Shown here one piece after another: positions 34,048 to 43,400 of a stretch of 64,000 bases of DNA. The stretch lies in contig SZOQ01000006.1 in NCBI GenBank assembly GCA_030272835.1, positions 1 to 64,000 of the forward strand, read 5' to 3'. This DNA comes from 2-12-FULL-60-25 sp003576745 (GTDB taxonomy: Bacteria > Patescibacteriota > Patescibacteriia > 2-12-FULL-60-25). The notes under the pieces are model-generated. The model was not told the DNA's origin. It did not search any database and was given only the letters and a program-made list of their open reading frames with translations. Within the stretch, counting starts at the first letter, position 1, and each line of letters opens with the position of its first letter. The translations under genes and the position numbers were made by a program.

Positions 34048-34659
34048 ATGAATCCCTACGAACTCCGTTCCGAAACTGCGTCTTCGTTCCTTATTCCCAC
34101 CGTGATTGAAAAAACCAATCTTGGAGAACGCGCCTACGACATCTACTCCCGCCTTCTTAAGGACCGCATCATCATGCTCGGCACGCCGATTAATGATGAC
34201 GTTGCGAATGTGATTGTGGCGCAGATTCTTTTTTTGGAAAGCCAGGACAAGCAAAAGGACATCAAGCTCTATGTAAACAGCCCGGGAGGCAGCGTCACCG
34301 CGGGTCTTGCGATTTACGATGCCATGCAGCATGTACAATGCGACGTTTCCACCATCTGCATGGGACTCGCGGCCTCCATGGGCGCGGTGATTCTCGCCGG
34401 CGGCGCAAAAAATAAACGATTCGCTTTGCCGAATTCGGAAATCATGATTCACCAGCCGCTCGGCGGCATCGAAGGCCAAGCCACGGACATCAAAATCCGC
34501 GCAGAGCGCATTTTGAAAACAAAGGACTTGCTGAACGGCATTCTCTCAAAGCATACCGGTAAGCCCATCAAACAAGTAGAAGAAGACACGGACCGCGACT
34601 ATTTCATGGATGCCAAAGAAGCGCAGAAGTACGGACTCATCGATAAAGTGATTGCATAA
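34048..34659 (+). CDS. clpP: ATP-dependent Clp protease proteolytic subunit
   Basis: Serine protease forming the double-heptamer chamber fed by ClpX/ClpA-type unfoldases. The 203-residue protein has the catalytic triad Ser110 (MGLAASMGA), His135 (MIHQPLGG) and Asp184 (DTDRDYFM), with family-normal spacing, plus the N-terminal IPTVIEKTNLGERAYDIYSR. No partner unfoldase is nearby. CIRCE just upstream suggests heat-shock regulation through HrcA. An 18-bp hairpin follows downstream. Confidence 0.97.
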   Translation: MNPYELRSETASSFLIPTVIEKTNLGERAYDIYSRLLKDRIIMLGTPINDDVANVIVAQILFLESQDKQKDIKLYVNSPGGSVTAGLAIYDAMQHVQCDVSTICMGLAASMGAVILAGGAKNKRFALPNSEIMIHQPLGGIEGQATDIKIRAERILKTKDLLNGILSKHTGKPIKQVEEDTDRDYFMDAKEAQKYGLIDKVIA

Positions 34660-34722
34660 AGGCGGGGTCTTCACGCCGTGCGTAGGAGGCAGCAGACCGC
34701 GCTCTACAAGAACCCTACATCC

Positions 34723-34773
34723 CAAAAACTCAAAAACACAAAAGGTTCATCCCTGTGTGTTTTTGAGTTTTTG
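34723..34773 (+). terminator. Perfect 18-bp hairpin downstream of clpP
   Basis: CAAAAACTCAAAAACACA (34723-34740) and its exact complement (34756-34773), 15-nt loop. The 3' arm is itself U-rich. It probably terminates clpP; AT-rich stem, so strength is uncertain. Confidence 0.6.
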
Positions 34774-34789
34774 AAATCTTCCTCCAACG

Positions 34790-34925
34790 AATGGGAAAGG
34801 GGACAAAGGGCTAAGGGAACGGGTTACGGGGCGCAAGGCTCATGGCGCACGGCCTCGCTCTACGCAACTACGTACTCTTCCCCCTACGCAGCCACGTCCT
34901 GCGCACCCTACTTCCTACTCCCCAC
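34790..34925 (+). repeat. Dispersed intergenic repeat, copy R5
   Basis: Between convergent clpP and gyrA: gggacaaagggctaaggg, acgggttacggggcgcaagg, then ctacgcaactacgtactc and cctacttcctactccccacc. The last words equal those at the end of R1. The gyrA stop codon lies inside this block. Confidence 0.75.
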
Positions 34926-37449
34926 CACCTCTTTCCTCCCCCTCCATCTCCTCCATGCCCGCCGTAAGGAAGGCAACGCTTGAAACGAGGTCGCCGATTT
35001 CCTTAAAGCGCATCACGCGGACGCCCTGGGTATCCCGCCCGAGCGTGGGAACGCTTTTGAACGGCGTGCGGAGCACAATGCCTTTTTTAGAAATCAGCAT
35101 GAGGTCGCGGTCATCATCCTTGGAGCTTACATAGGCGCCCACCACGCCTCCGGTCTTGCTCGTAATCTTCATGGCGCGTATGCCGCTGCCACCGCGTCCC
35201 TGCACTTTGTATTCCTGAAGATTGGTGCACTTGCCGAGCCCGTTTTCCGCAATGGTAAAGAGTTCAAGCTGGCCCTTCTTGGCAAGCGACGGGCTTATCA
35301 CGTCCATGCCGATAACCTCATCGCTCCCCTTGAGCTTGATGCCGCGCACGCCCGCAGCCGTGCGCCCCATGGCGCGGACATCCGCCTCTTCAAAACGGAT
35401 GGACTGGCCGTTTTTGGTAACGAGCACCACCTCGTCGCTTCCGCTCGTGGGTTCCACCCAGCGCAGGTCGTCGCCGGGTTTGAGCGTGATGGCGATGAGA
35501 CCCGAACGCCGCATGTTTTTAAACTCCTCGAGCGCCGTCTTTTTGACCGTTCCTTTGTTCGTCACCATGAGGAGGTGTTTCGTGGCATCCTGATCGTCCA
35601 TGGAAAGCGTCACAGCAACGCGCTCACCGGGCGCGAGCTGGAGAAAATTCACGATTGCCTGGCCCTTGGAGGTGCGGCTCCCCTGCGGCACATCATAGGC
35701 TTTGAGCTGAAACACGCGGCCGCGCGTGGTAAAGAAAAGCAGGTCCGTATGCGTGGATGTGGTAAAGACGCGCTGGACAAAGTCTTCTTCCTTCGTGGTC
35801 AGCCCGGCAACGCCTTTGCCGCCGCGGTGCTGGGCGCGGAAGGTGTCTGGCGGCAGGCGCTTAATGTAGCCGCCAGCGGTCATCATCACGACTGTTTGTT
35901 CGTCCGGGACGAGATCTTCCATAGAAAATTCACCGACCGGCCCGGCGACGATTTTGGTACGCCGCTCGTCGCCAAAGCTCTTCCGCATGTCAACAACTTC
36001 GGTGCGTATGACAAGCATCATTTTCTTTTCCGATTTCAAAATGGATTCGAGCTCCTTGATGAGATCTGTTTTCTCCTTGTATTCCTGCTCCACCTTGAGG
36101 CGTTCGAGATTGGCCAGCTGTTGCAGGCGCATTTCGAGAATCGCATTCGCCTGCCGCTCCGTGAGCTTGAACTTCTTGATGAGATTCGCGCGCGCATCGT
36201 CCCGATCCTTGGACTTTTTGATGGTATCCACGACCTGGTCGATCTTCAGAAGCGCAATGCGCAGTCCTTCGAGGATATGCGCACGGTCCTTCGCCTTCGC
36301 CAAATCGTATTCGGTACGTCGCCGGACCACTACCTGGCGATGCTTAATATACTCCTCGAGCATCTGCTTCAGGCTAAGGACGCGCGGCACCACGCCGTCC
36401 ACGAGCGCAAGCATATTCACGTGGAAGGTGTCCTGCAGTTGCGTCATTTTGAACAGCTGATTCAAAACTTTTTTAGGATACGCGTCGCGTTTGAGCTCGA
36501 TAACGATGCGCACATCGCCCTTGGACGATTCGTCCCGCAAATCGCGAATTCCTTCGATCTTCTTGGTCTGCACGAGCTCGGCGATGCGCTCCAAAAGCGT
36601 AGCTTTATTCACCTGATAGGGAATTTCCGTAACGAGAATGCGGAACGCGCCGGACGATTCCTCCACAATCTCGGTTTGAGCCCGTACCACAATACCCGCC
36701 TTCCCGGTGGCATAGGCTGCGAGAATATCCTGCTTATTGTAAGCAATACCGCCAGTCGGAAAATCCGGACCTTTGACGTATTTCATGATCCCGTTTATGT
36801 CCATGGACGGGTCGTCGATGAGGGCCACAATGGCATCGCAAATTTCTCCCAGATTGTGCGGAGGGATATTCGTCGCCATGCCCACAGCGATGCCGAGCGT
36901 GCCGTTGATGATGAGGTTCGGGAGCTTGGCCGGAAGCACGGTGGGTTCCTTTTCCGCGCCGTCGAAGTTCGGCGCAAAATCCACAGTCTCCTTTTCGATG
37001 TCGAGCATCATTTCGTCCGACACGGTTTCGAGCTTGCTCTCGGTATACCGGTATGCGGCGGCGCTGTCGCCGTCCAGCGACCCAAAGTTCCCCTGCCCGC
37101 GGATGAGCGGATACCGGAGGTTGAAATCCTGCGCCATGCGCACGAGCGTGTCGTATACGGCGCTGTCGCCGTGCGGGTGGTACTTGGCAATCACGTCTCC
37201 CACCACGCTCGCGCATTTCTTGAATCGCGCGCTCGACCGAAGACCGTTTTTCCACATGGAATACAAAATACGTCGATGAACAGGTTTGAATCCGTCTCGG
37301 ACATCCGGAAGCGCGCGCGCCACGATAACCGACATCGCGTAGTCGATATACGCCTTCCGCATTTCATCGGTGATGGGCGCCAATTCGACGGTCCCGATAT
37401 CATGCGGGGCTTTCGCAGGCGACTCTTGGCGTTTGGGGGTTTTCGGCAT
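34915..37449 (-). CDS. gyrA: DNA gyrase subunit A
   Basis: Breakage-reunion subunit of gyrase. The 844-residue protein has the catalytic Tyr135 (RYTES), the quinolone region HPHGDSAVYDTLVRMAQ with Ser96 and Asp100 at the positions of E. coli Ser83 and Asp87 (wild-type, susceptible-type residues), and a six-blade C-terminal domain with a GyrA-box-like QHRGGKG, marking gyrase rather than topoisomerase IV. The ATG at 37449 is preferred over a TTG at 37458. The acidic C-terminal tail (MEEMEGEERGGGE) and stop are formed by repeat copy R5. gyrB is not in the window. Confidence 0.97.
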   Translation of the reverse strand: MPKTPKRQESPAKAPHDIGTVELAPITDEMRKAYIDYAMSVIVARALPDVRDGFKPVHRRILYSMWKNGLRSSARFKKCASVVGDVIAKYHPHGDSAVYDTLVRMAQDFNLRYPLIRGQGNFGSLDGDSAAAYRYTESKLETVSDEMMLDIEKETVDFAPNFDGAEKEPTVLPAKLPNLIINGTLGIAVGMATNIPPHNLGEICDAIVALIDDPSMDINGIMKYVKGPDFPTGGIAYNKQDILAAYATGKAGIVVRAQTEIVEESSGAFRILVTEIPYQVNKATLLERIAELVQTKKIEGIRDLRDESSKGDVRIVIELKRDAYPKKVLNQLFKMTQLQDTFHVNMLALVDGVVPRVLSLKQMLEEYIKHRQVVVRRRTEYDLAKAKDRAHILEGLRIALLKIDQVVDTIKKSKDRDDARANLIKKFKLTERQANAILEMRLQQLANLERLKVEQEYKEKTDLIKELESILKSEKKMMLVIRTEVVDMRKSFGDERRTKIVAGPVGEFSMEDLVPDEQTVVMMTAGGYIKRLPPDTFRAQHRGGKGVAGLTTKEEDFVQRVFTTSTHTDLLFFTTRGRVFQLKAYDVPQGSRTSKGQAIVNFLQLAPGERVAVTLSMDDQDATKHLLMVTNKGTVKKTALEEFKNMRRSGLIAITLKPGDDLRWVEPTSGSDEVVLVTKNGQSIRFEEADVRAMGRTAAGVRGIKLKGSDEVIGMDVISPSLAKKGQLELFTIAENGLGKCTNLQEYKVQGRGGSGIRAMKITSKTGGVVGAYVSSKDDDRDLMLISKKGIVLRTPFKSVPTLGRDTQGVRVMRFKEIGDLVSSVAFLTAGMEEMEGEERGGGE

Positions 37450-37465
37450 AGCAATCAAATAACAA

Positions 37466-38053
37466 TCAAGATGATGAGTCCGGAGTCAATCCGGTAGACG
37501 AGGGGTGAACAAACGGAAATCCTGAAGGCCGGGTTTCCGGAGACGGATCCGGCTCGGCCGATGGAACGCTCGTCGAGGCCTCCGGGGCGAGCAAATCACC
37601 GCGGCGTTCCGCAGGCGTTCCCGTTGCTCCTTCAAGAACGGCTTGCAGAAACTTCGTGAACTGGGCGGCCTGCGCGGCCGTGGTTGGGCCGGGGAGCTCG
37701 GGGGGGTTCACCACGGGGTTCGTTTTTGCCTCCTCCGTGAACGTTTCCAGTTCCTTCGTGAGCTCGCGGAGCGACTGACTTCCTCCATGCACCGACGCTT
37801 GAACCTGAATCCTCACCGTTGCCCACCAGCCGGCGCCAATCGCTAGCACCGCAATCATCACGCCCGCAAATAGCGAGGCCTGCTGAACGGGATCTCGCGG
37901 AGCCCTCGCCGCCGCATGGGCGAGAATAAGCTCACGCTTTTCCTCGGATGTCAGAATGCGCGGGGTTTCCGAAAACGGGGTTCCGACGGAAGACACGGAA
38001 GCCGGCCCCTGTACGCGGCGTTTCGATCCGGAGGAACGGGAAATTCGCGGCAT
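37466..38053 (-). CDS. Single-pass membrane hypothetical protein
   Basis: A 195-residue protein with a basic, Ser-rich N-terminus, a TM helix at about residues 62-80 (LFAGVMIAVLAIGAGWWATV), then an extracytoplasmic helix-rich segment (RELTKELETFTEEAKTNP) and a long Pro/Ser/Thr-rich tail. Topology is probably N-in. I do not recognise it. It lies 16 nt upstream of gyrA and 3 nt downstream of the MBL-fold gene, so all three form one unit, with no obvious functional link to gyrase. Confidence 0.65.
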   Translation of the reverse strand: MPRISRSSGSKRRVQGPASVSSVGTPFSETPRILTSEEKRELILAHAAARAPRDPVQQASLFAGVMIAVLAIGAGWWATVRIQVQASVHGGSQSLRELTKELETFTEEAKTNPVVNPPELPGPTTAAQAAQFTKFLQAVLEGATGTPAERRGDLLAPEASTSVPSAEPDPSPETRPSGFPFVHPSSTGLTPDSSS

Positions 38054-38056
38054 GAC

Positions 38057-38701
38057 TTATGCGCGGTCAAGCACGGCGACCAGCGTGTCTTCTGCGGGCA
38101 AATCCTTTTTCTGAATTTTCAAACGATTCATATGTTCCCGCTTGCAGACGCCGAGCTGTTTGCAGAATTCATCAATCGAACCAAGATGCTGTTTGAGGCC
38201 CGGAATAGCAAACCCGAGCGGAATCACAATACGCGGCTCAATGAGCGTGATCAGTTCATTCGCCGTCTTCGCATCCAAACCATCTCCGCCACCCACCGGC
38301 AACAGGAGAATATCAATGCGCTCCATTTCTTCGAGTTCCGCATCCGTCGGCTTTCGCGCAATGTGTCCGAGAAATGCCAGCGTCATGTCCTCGGTGGTGA
38401 TGCGATATATCACAGGCCGCTCGCGGCCTTCCTCGACCAAAGAATCCTGGATGCCGCGCACGAATACCCCTTTTGCCTCATATTCACCGGGATCAGAAAT
38501 GATAAACGGCGCTCCCTGCACGGCGCCGACATTGAAACGCTTTCTGTCCTGATGCGATAAGACGAGAAGATCCGCCTCAATTGTTCGAGGGAATCGAATC
38601 GAGGTTTCATTTTCAAACGGGTCCGTCACCAACGTACTCGCGGCTTCGCCGTTTTTCGATTCAATGCGAACGCTTGTGTATCCATGCCAGAAAATCTGCA
38701 T
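38057..38701 (-). CDS. MBL-fold (UPF0173-like) protein with degenerate metal site
   Basis: A 214-residue protein following the metallo-beta-lactamase fold: QIFWHGYTSVRIES start, VTDPF, DLLVLSHQDRKRF, ISDPGEYEAKGVFVRGI, LAFLGHIARKPTD, IDILLLPVGGG, IEPRIVIPLGF. It resembles the L-ascorbate-6-phosphate-lactonase-like / UPF0173 group. The HxHxDH metal signature is replaced by SHQDRKRF, so only the first His remains and hydrolase activity is doubtful. First gene of the MBL > TM protein > gyrA unit. Confidence 0.78.
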   Translation of the reverse strand: MQIFWHGYTSVRIESKNGEAASTLVTDPFENETSIRFPRTIEADLLVLSHQDRKRFNVGAVQGAPFIISDPGEYEAKGVFVRGIQDSLVEEGRERPVIYRITTEDMTLAFLGHIARKPTDAELEEMERIDILLLPVGGGDGLDAKTANELITLIEPRIVIPLGFAIPGLKQHLGSIDEFCKQLGVCKREHMNRLKIQKKDLPAEDTLVAVLDRA

Positions 38702-38780
38702 AGTGTGGTCATCTGAAGCTCTTCAAAGCTTGCCAAGAATACCACGAAAGCGCCCGAATTGTGAATACATTGCGGGGTCG

Positions 38781-38801
38781 AAAAATCCCTGTTTTTACGG
38801 G
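38781..38801 (-). terminator. Weak terminator at the ruvC stop
   Basis: CCCGT / AC(A)GGG stem with one bulge followed by ATTTTT on the minus strand, overlapping the ruvC stop codon. Confidence 0.4.
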
Positions 38802-39313
38802 AGTTTTTTTGCCTCTCCGGCAGCCTGAACCTGCTTTTGTCGATATACGGATCCGCCCACAATGGCCAGCGCAAGCGCATCTGCCGCATCATCGGGCTTT
38901 GGCGGCTCGGGAAGGACGAGCAAGCGAGTGACCATGGCCTGCACTTGGCGCTTATCCGCGCCACCCCATCCCGCAATCCCCTGCTTCACCTGATTCGGCG
39001 TGAGGTCAACAATGGGAATGCCCGCATCCGCAAGCGCGAGTAAAATAACGCCTCGCGCCATGCCAACCTTCATCGCGGTTTTCGCGTTCGTCTGGAAAAA
39101 CAAACTCTCCACGGCCGCCGCATCTGGCCGAAAGCGGCGTATGGCTTCCTGCAAATCATTTCGGACCGCAAGCAATCTCTCGGAAAAAGGCAATCCGGCA
39201 TCCGTATCTATAACGGAATGCCAGGTATGTCTCGCTTCATCTCCTTCAATCTCGACAATACCAAGACCCGTACGGCCAAAACCGGGATCCACGCCGAGCA
39301 TGCGGAAGGACAT
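38795..39313 (-). CDS. ruvC: Holliday junction endonuclease RuvC
   Basis: Resolves Holliday junctions by paired nicks. The product is about 172 residues (ATG 39313; ATG 39301 is the alternative). It has the RNase-H-like acidic residues in GVDPGFGRTG, AVESLF and DDAADALALAI, with the central FFQTNAKTAMKVGMARGVIL and QVKQGIAGWG. ruvA and ruvB are not here. The ATG lies 10 nt after a -10, supporting the chosen start. Divergent from the 39.4-kb gene. Confidence 0.92.
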   Translation of the reverse strand: MSFRMLGVDPGFGRTGLGIVEIEGDEARHTWHSVIDTDAGLPFSERLLAVRNDLQEAIRRFRPDAAAVESLFFQTNAKTAMKVGMARGVILLALADAGIPIVDLTPNQVKQGIAGWGGADKRQVQAMVTRLLVLPEPPKPDDAADALALAIVGGSVYRQKQVQAAGEAKKLP

Positions 39314-39323
39314 ATCTGGACAT

Positions 39324-39352
39324 AGCGTAGCGAGCGGAAACGGAAACCACAA
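39324..39352 (-). promoter_or_regulatory. Promoter of ruvC
   Basis: Minus-strand TTGTGG (39347-39352), 17 nt, TACGCT (39324-39329), 10 nt before the ATG. Confidence 0.5.
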
Positions 39353-39379
39353 AGTTAGCGAAAAATATGTAAGGTACAA

Positions 39380-39408
39380 TTGACATGTTGCATCTCTCGT
39401 GCTATGAT
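39380..39408 (+). promoter_or_regulatory. Near-consensus promoter of the 39.4-kb gene
   Basis: TTGACA (39380-39385), 17 nt, TATGAT (39403-39408); ATG 10 nt downstream. One of the best examples of the short-leader layout. Confidence 0.8.
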
Positions 39409-39418
39409 TTTGCTATCT

Positions 39419-40375
39419 ATGCCGTCATTCGAACGAGCCGTGCAATCATCTCCGGAAGAAAAACCTCTCCGTTCGCATCCGCTTGAAGCGGCCACTCCGG
39501 GGAGCGAGCTCTTGCCGGAGGAGCAAAGAAAACTCCAGCTCCGATCCGCCTCCCCCGAAGAATGGGAGGATCTGGTGTCAGGCATTGAACGTATTGATGA
39601 ATCAAAGGACATGCGCGACGCGCGGGAGCGCGCCGAAGCGCGGGAAAAAGCTCAGAGCGAGGAACGGGCCCGTCTCCGTCAGGAACGCTATGAAGATACA
39701 TTCTTGCAGACCATGCGTTCTATGGAACAGGATCCCGCATTTCAGGATTTGTCCGATTCCGACAAGCTGTCAAAGGTATTCGAAGCGAGTTTTTCGCAAG
39801 GCCTGGAAATTCTTCGGGCGGATTTTCCTGATGAAGACATGAATATCGTCGGCGGAAGAGTGCTCGCGGCTTACGGAAACTTCGTCGCGAACAATGTTGA
39901 AATGGATCCGTTTAAGCGCGTTTCGGCGCTCAAGGCCGGAGATCTCATGGCAAAACGCATCGTCGAGCGGCGCAAAGAAGCCGGTCTGCGATCCATGGAT
40001 GAACCTGACCGCTCGCGCAGGGAAGGCTTTCGCGAAATCCGGCTTGGACAGATGAGGCCACCGACGGCGACATTCGAAGGTGCCGGTGAAGCAGTCGCGC
40101 GGCAGGCAAGCACGGAAGTGGAAGGAGGTCTCATCAATTTGGACGCCCTTCAGGCCCGCGAGGCGCAAACGAGCACTCCGTCACCCATCGAACATATCGT
40201 CATGCAGCCCACAGGCATCCCCTCCCGGGGCCGGGCCGAACCGATCACGCCGGAAGAGGCGCCGTCATTTGCGGACATCGAAGAGGCGCGGCAGCGCGAA
40301 AAAGCGAAAACAGAAACTGCTGTAGACGAAGCATTTAAACGCATAGAGCGGCCTCCTACCTCGGGAGCTGCGTGA
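39419..40375 (+). CDS. Charged helical hypothetical protein
   Basis: A 318-residue soluble protein. Residues 1-60 are low-complexity and acidic. Residues 60-110 form a strongly charged helix (MRDARERAEAREKAQSEERA). Residues 110-210 look like a compact helical domain (FLQTMRSMEQDPAFQDLSDS, VFEASFSQGLEILRADFPDE). The rest is Pro/Glu-rich and probably disordered. No signal or TM segment. I do not recognise the family. It starts at ATG 39419, 10 nt after a strong -10, and ends at a bidirectional terminator shared with rpoC. Confidence 0.72.
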   Translation: MPSFERAVQSSPEEKPLRSHPLEAATPGSELLPEEQRKLQLRSASPEEWEDLVSGIERIDESKDMRDARERAEAREKAQSEERARLRQERYEDTFLQTMRSMEQDPAFQDLSDSDKLSKVFEASFSQGLEILRADFPDEDMNIVGGRVLAAYGNFVANNVEMDPFKRVSALKAGDLMAKRIVERRKEAGLRSMDEPDRSRREGFREIRLGQMRPPTATFEGAGEAVARQASTEVEGGLINLDALQAREAQTSTPSPIEHIVMQPTGIPSRGRAEPITPEEAPSFADIEEARQREKAKTETAVDEAFKRIERPPTSGAA

Positions 40376-40411
40376 CGAGAAACCGTATACGATATAGCCG
40401 AAACATCGAGT

Positions 40412-40450
40412 ACCAAGAAAACATCCCGAAGGCCGGGATGTTTTCTTGGT
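40412..40450. terminator. Bidirectional terminator between the 39.4-kb gene and rpoC
   Basis: ACCAAGAAAACATCCC and its perfect complement form a 16-bp stem with loop GAAGGCC; U-rich runs in the stem serve both directions. Confidence 0.85.
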
Positions 40451-40453
40451 GCA

Positions 40454-43400
40454 TTAGACGGGTTGGGCTTCGATGTCCATTTCGTCTTCCGGCACTTCCT
40501 CGTCGTCGCGATCGCCGAATCCCGTTCCCGCGGGAATCAGACGTCCGATAATCACGTTTTCTTTCAGTCCTTCCAGACGATCCACCTTGCCGGTAATAGC
40601 CGCATTGATGAGCACCTTTGCCGTTTCCTGGAAGGATGCGGCGGACAGGAAGGATTCCGTGGACAGGGATATTTTCGTAATGCCCATGAAAAGCTCATTT
40701 GCTTCCGCAGGCCGTTCACCTTTGGCTTCCACGCGTTCGTTTTCCACCTGATACCGCGCGCGGTCCACCACCTCCCCCGGCAAAAGATCCGTGTCGCCCG
40801 CATCGATCACATACATGCGGCTGAACATCTGGCGGATAATGACCTCCACATGCTTGGCATTCAGCTTTTGTCCCTGCGATGCGTAAATATAGAGCGTCTC
40901 CTTGAGGACATATCGCATCACCGCCTGGCGGCCCTTGTAACGAAACAGCTGGGACAAATCCATGTGACCCTCTGTCAGCGCGTCTCCCGGCTGAACTTCG
41001 TCTCCATTTTTCACGAGGATCTGATATCCGATGGGCACCTGGTATTCCTCTCGCGCCGGTCCCTCCCAAATAACTTTGATGGTCTTGCCGCTCGTCGAGA
41101 TGACGCCAGCATGCTCGGCAGAAATTTCCGTACCGTCCTTTTTGACGATAAGAACATCGCCCTGTTTCACGGTATCACCCGCCTTGATTTTTACCTCATC
41201 GCCGCTTTCACGCGATACGCTATCTTCCTGTACGGCCGTATGCTCCACGGTAATCACCTTCCCTCCCGAATTGGTGTCCAAAACGCGTTCGCCGTTCTGC
41301 AGCTCGATAATCCGCCGCTCTCCAGAGGTAACCGCAATCTTCCCCGCGACCTCCGCGATAATCGCCTTCCGTTTCGGCGATCGCGCTTCGAATAATTCCT
41401 CCACGCGCGGCAAACCCATGGTAATATCCCCTCCCGCAACGCCTCCGGTGTGGAAGGTACGCATGGTGAGCTGCGTGCCGGGCTCGCCGATGGACTGCGC
41501 GGCGATAATTCCCACGGCCGTGCCGAGCTTGACGAGCTCATTGTACGCCAAATCATATCCGTAGCACCGCTGGCAGATGCCGCGCTTCATGCGACAGGTG
41601 AGCACCGAACGCACGCGAGCTTCCTGCACCGCATGCTTCTCGAGTTCGCGAATATCGTCTTCGGTAATCAGATGCCCCTTTTTGAACAGCGTCTTTTTCG
41701 TTTTTGGATTCTTGATATCTCCGAGAAGCACGCGTCCCAGAAGGCGCGTCATAAGCGGCTCGCCGATTTCTTCGCATTCCTTGGCTTCGAGCAGCACCCC
41801 GTCGGTGTCGCCGCAATCTTCTTCCATAATCACCACGTCCTGCGCAACATCTACAAGGCGGCGGGTGAGATACCCCGCGTTCGCAGTTTTGAGAGCCGTA
41901 TCCGTAAGGCCTTTTCTGGCGCCGTGGGAAGAAATAAAGTACTCGAGCACGTCCAAGCCCTCGCGGAGCGAAGATTTCACCGGCAACTCGATGGTGAGGC
42001 CGGCAGGGTTCGCCACGAGTCCTTTCATGCCGACGACGTTCGTGAGCTGGCCCACCGATCCGCGGGCGCCGGATTTAATCATGGAGTACACGGTTCCGAG
42101 CGGGTCCAAGGCTTCTTCGCACAGGCGCTGAACCTGGTCCTTCACATCCGCCCACATCTTGATGATCTGATTATACCGCTCTGATTTGGTCAGGAGTCCT
42201 TCCTTATACTGCTGTTCGATTTCTTCCACCTTCCGCTCTCCTTCCTGAATAAGGCGCCGCTTCAATTCGACGGCCGGCAAATCACCCATGCCATAGGAAA
42301 AGCCGGATCGCGTGGCATACTTGAAGCCGATTTCTTTTACTTCGTCGAGAAAACGCGCCGTCCGTTCAAATCCACGAACTTCCAAGGTCACGCGCGTGAT
42401 TTCCGCGAGCTGTTTGGTGCCGATGGGTTCATTCCGGAATCCGACCTCCTTAGGGAACAAGTCATTCAGGAGAATACGCCCTGCCGTGGTTTCAATCATG
42501 GGTTCCCCGAGAGAGAGCCGCGTGGCAATACGCTCCCCGACGGAAATGCTTCCCGACTGATACGCGTACAGCGCCGCCTGCGGCGAACCGAACGTTTTCA
42601 TGTTCCCGTCCACAGGCTCTGTCATGGTCGTCATGTAGAAGCAGCCCCAGGCGATGTCCTTGTCGGGACGGGCGACCGGCTGGCCCGTGGCGGGCTTGAG
42701 CAGATTGTTCGTGGAGAGCATGAGATTGCGCGCTTCCTGCCTCGCTTCCTCCGTAAGCGGCACATGCACGGCCATTTGGTCGCCGTCAAAGTCCGCGTTG
42801 AATGCGGCGCAGACCATGGGATGAATCTGAATAGCCTTCCCTTCGATAAGCACGGGCTGAAAACCCTGGATGCCAAGACGGTGGAGCGTGGGCGCGCGGT
42901 TTAAAAGCACCACGGAGTTCGTGGCAACCTCTTCCAGAATGTCCCAAACTTCGGGATGGTCCGCTTCGATAAAACGATTCGCGCTCCGGATATTGTGCAC
43001 GTATTCGCGCTTGATTAGCTGGGAAATAATAAAAGGACGAAACAGCTCAAGCGCCATGATTTTCGGCAGGCCGCACTGATGCATGCGGAGCGTGGGTCCG
43101 ATAACAATCACGGAACGGCCAGAATAATCGATGCGCTTGCCCAAAAGATTCTGGCGGAATCGTCCCTGTTTCCCTTTGAGAATATCCGCGAGGGATTTGA
43201 GCTGGCGCTTTTTCCCCGTCGCAGCAATAACGGTTTTAGAATGGCGCGCGCTGTTGTCGATGAGAGAATCCACCGCTTCCTGCAGCATGCGCTTTTCATT
43301 TCGCGTGATGACTTCCGGCGCATTCAACTCTACCAGGCGCTTCAAACGGTTATTGCGATTAATGACCCGCCGATACAAATCATTCAGGTCGGACGTCGCA

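Noticed and set aside
35575..37497. 640-codon plus-strand ORF opposite gyrA
   Set aside because: Antisense shadow of gyrA, His/Arg-rich, no independent support. The same applies to the 666-codon ORF opposite rpoB.
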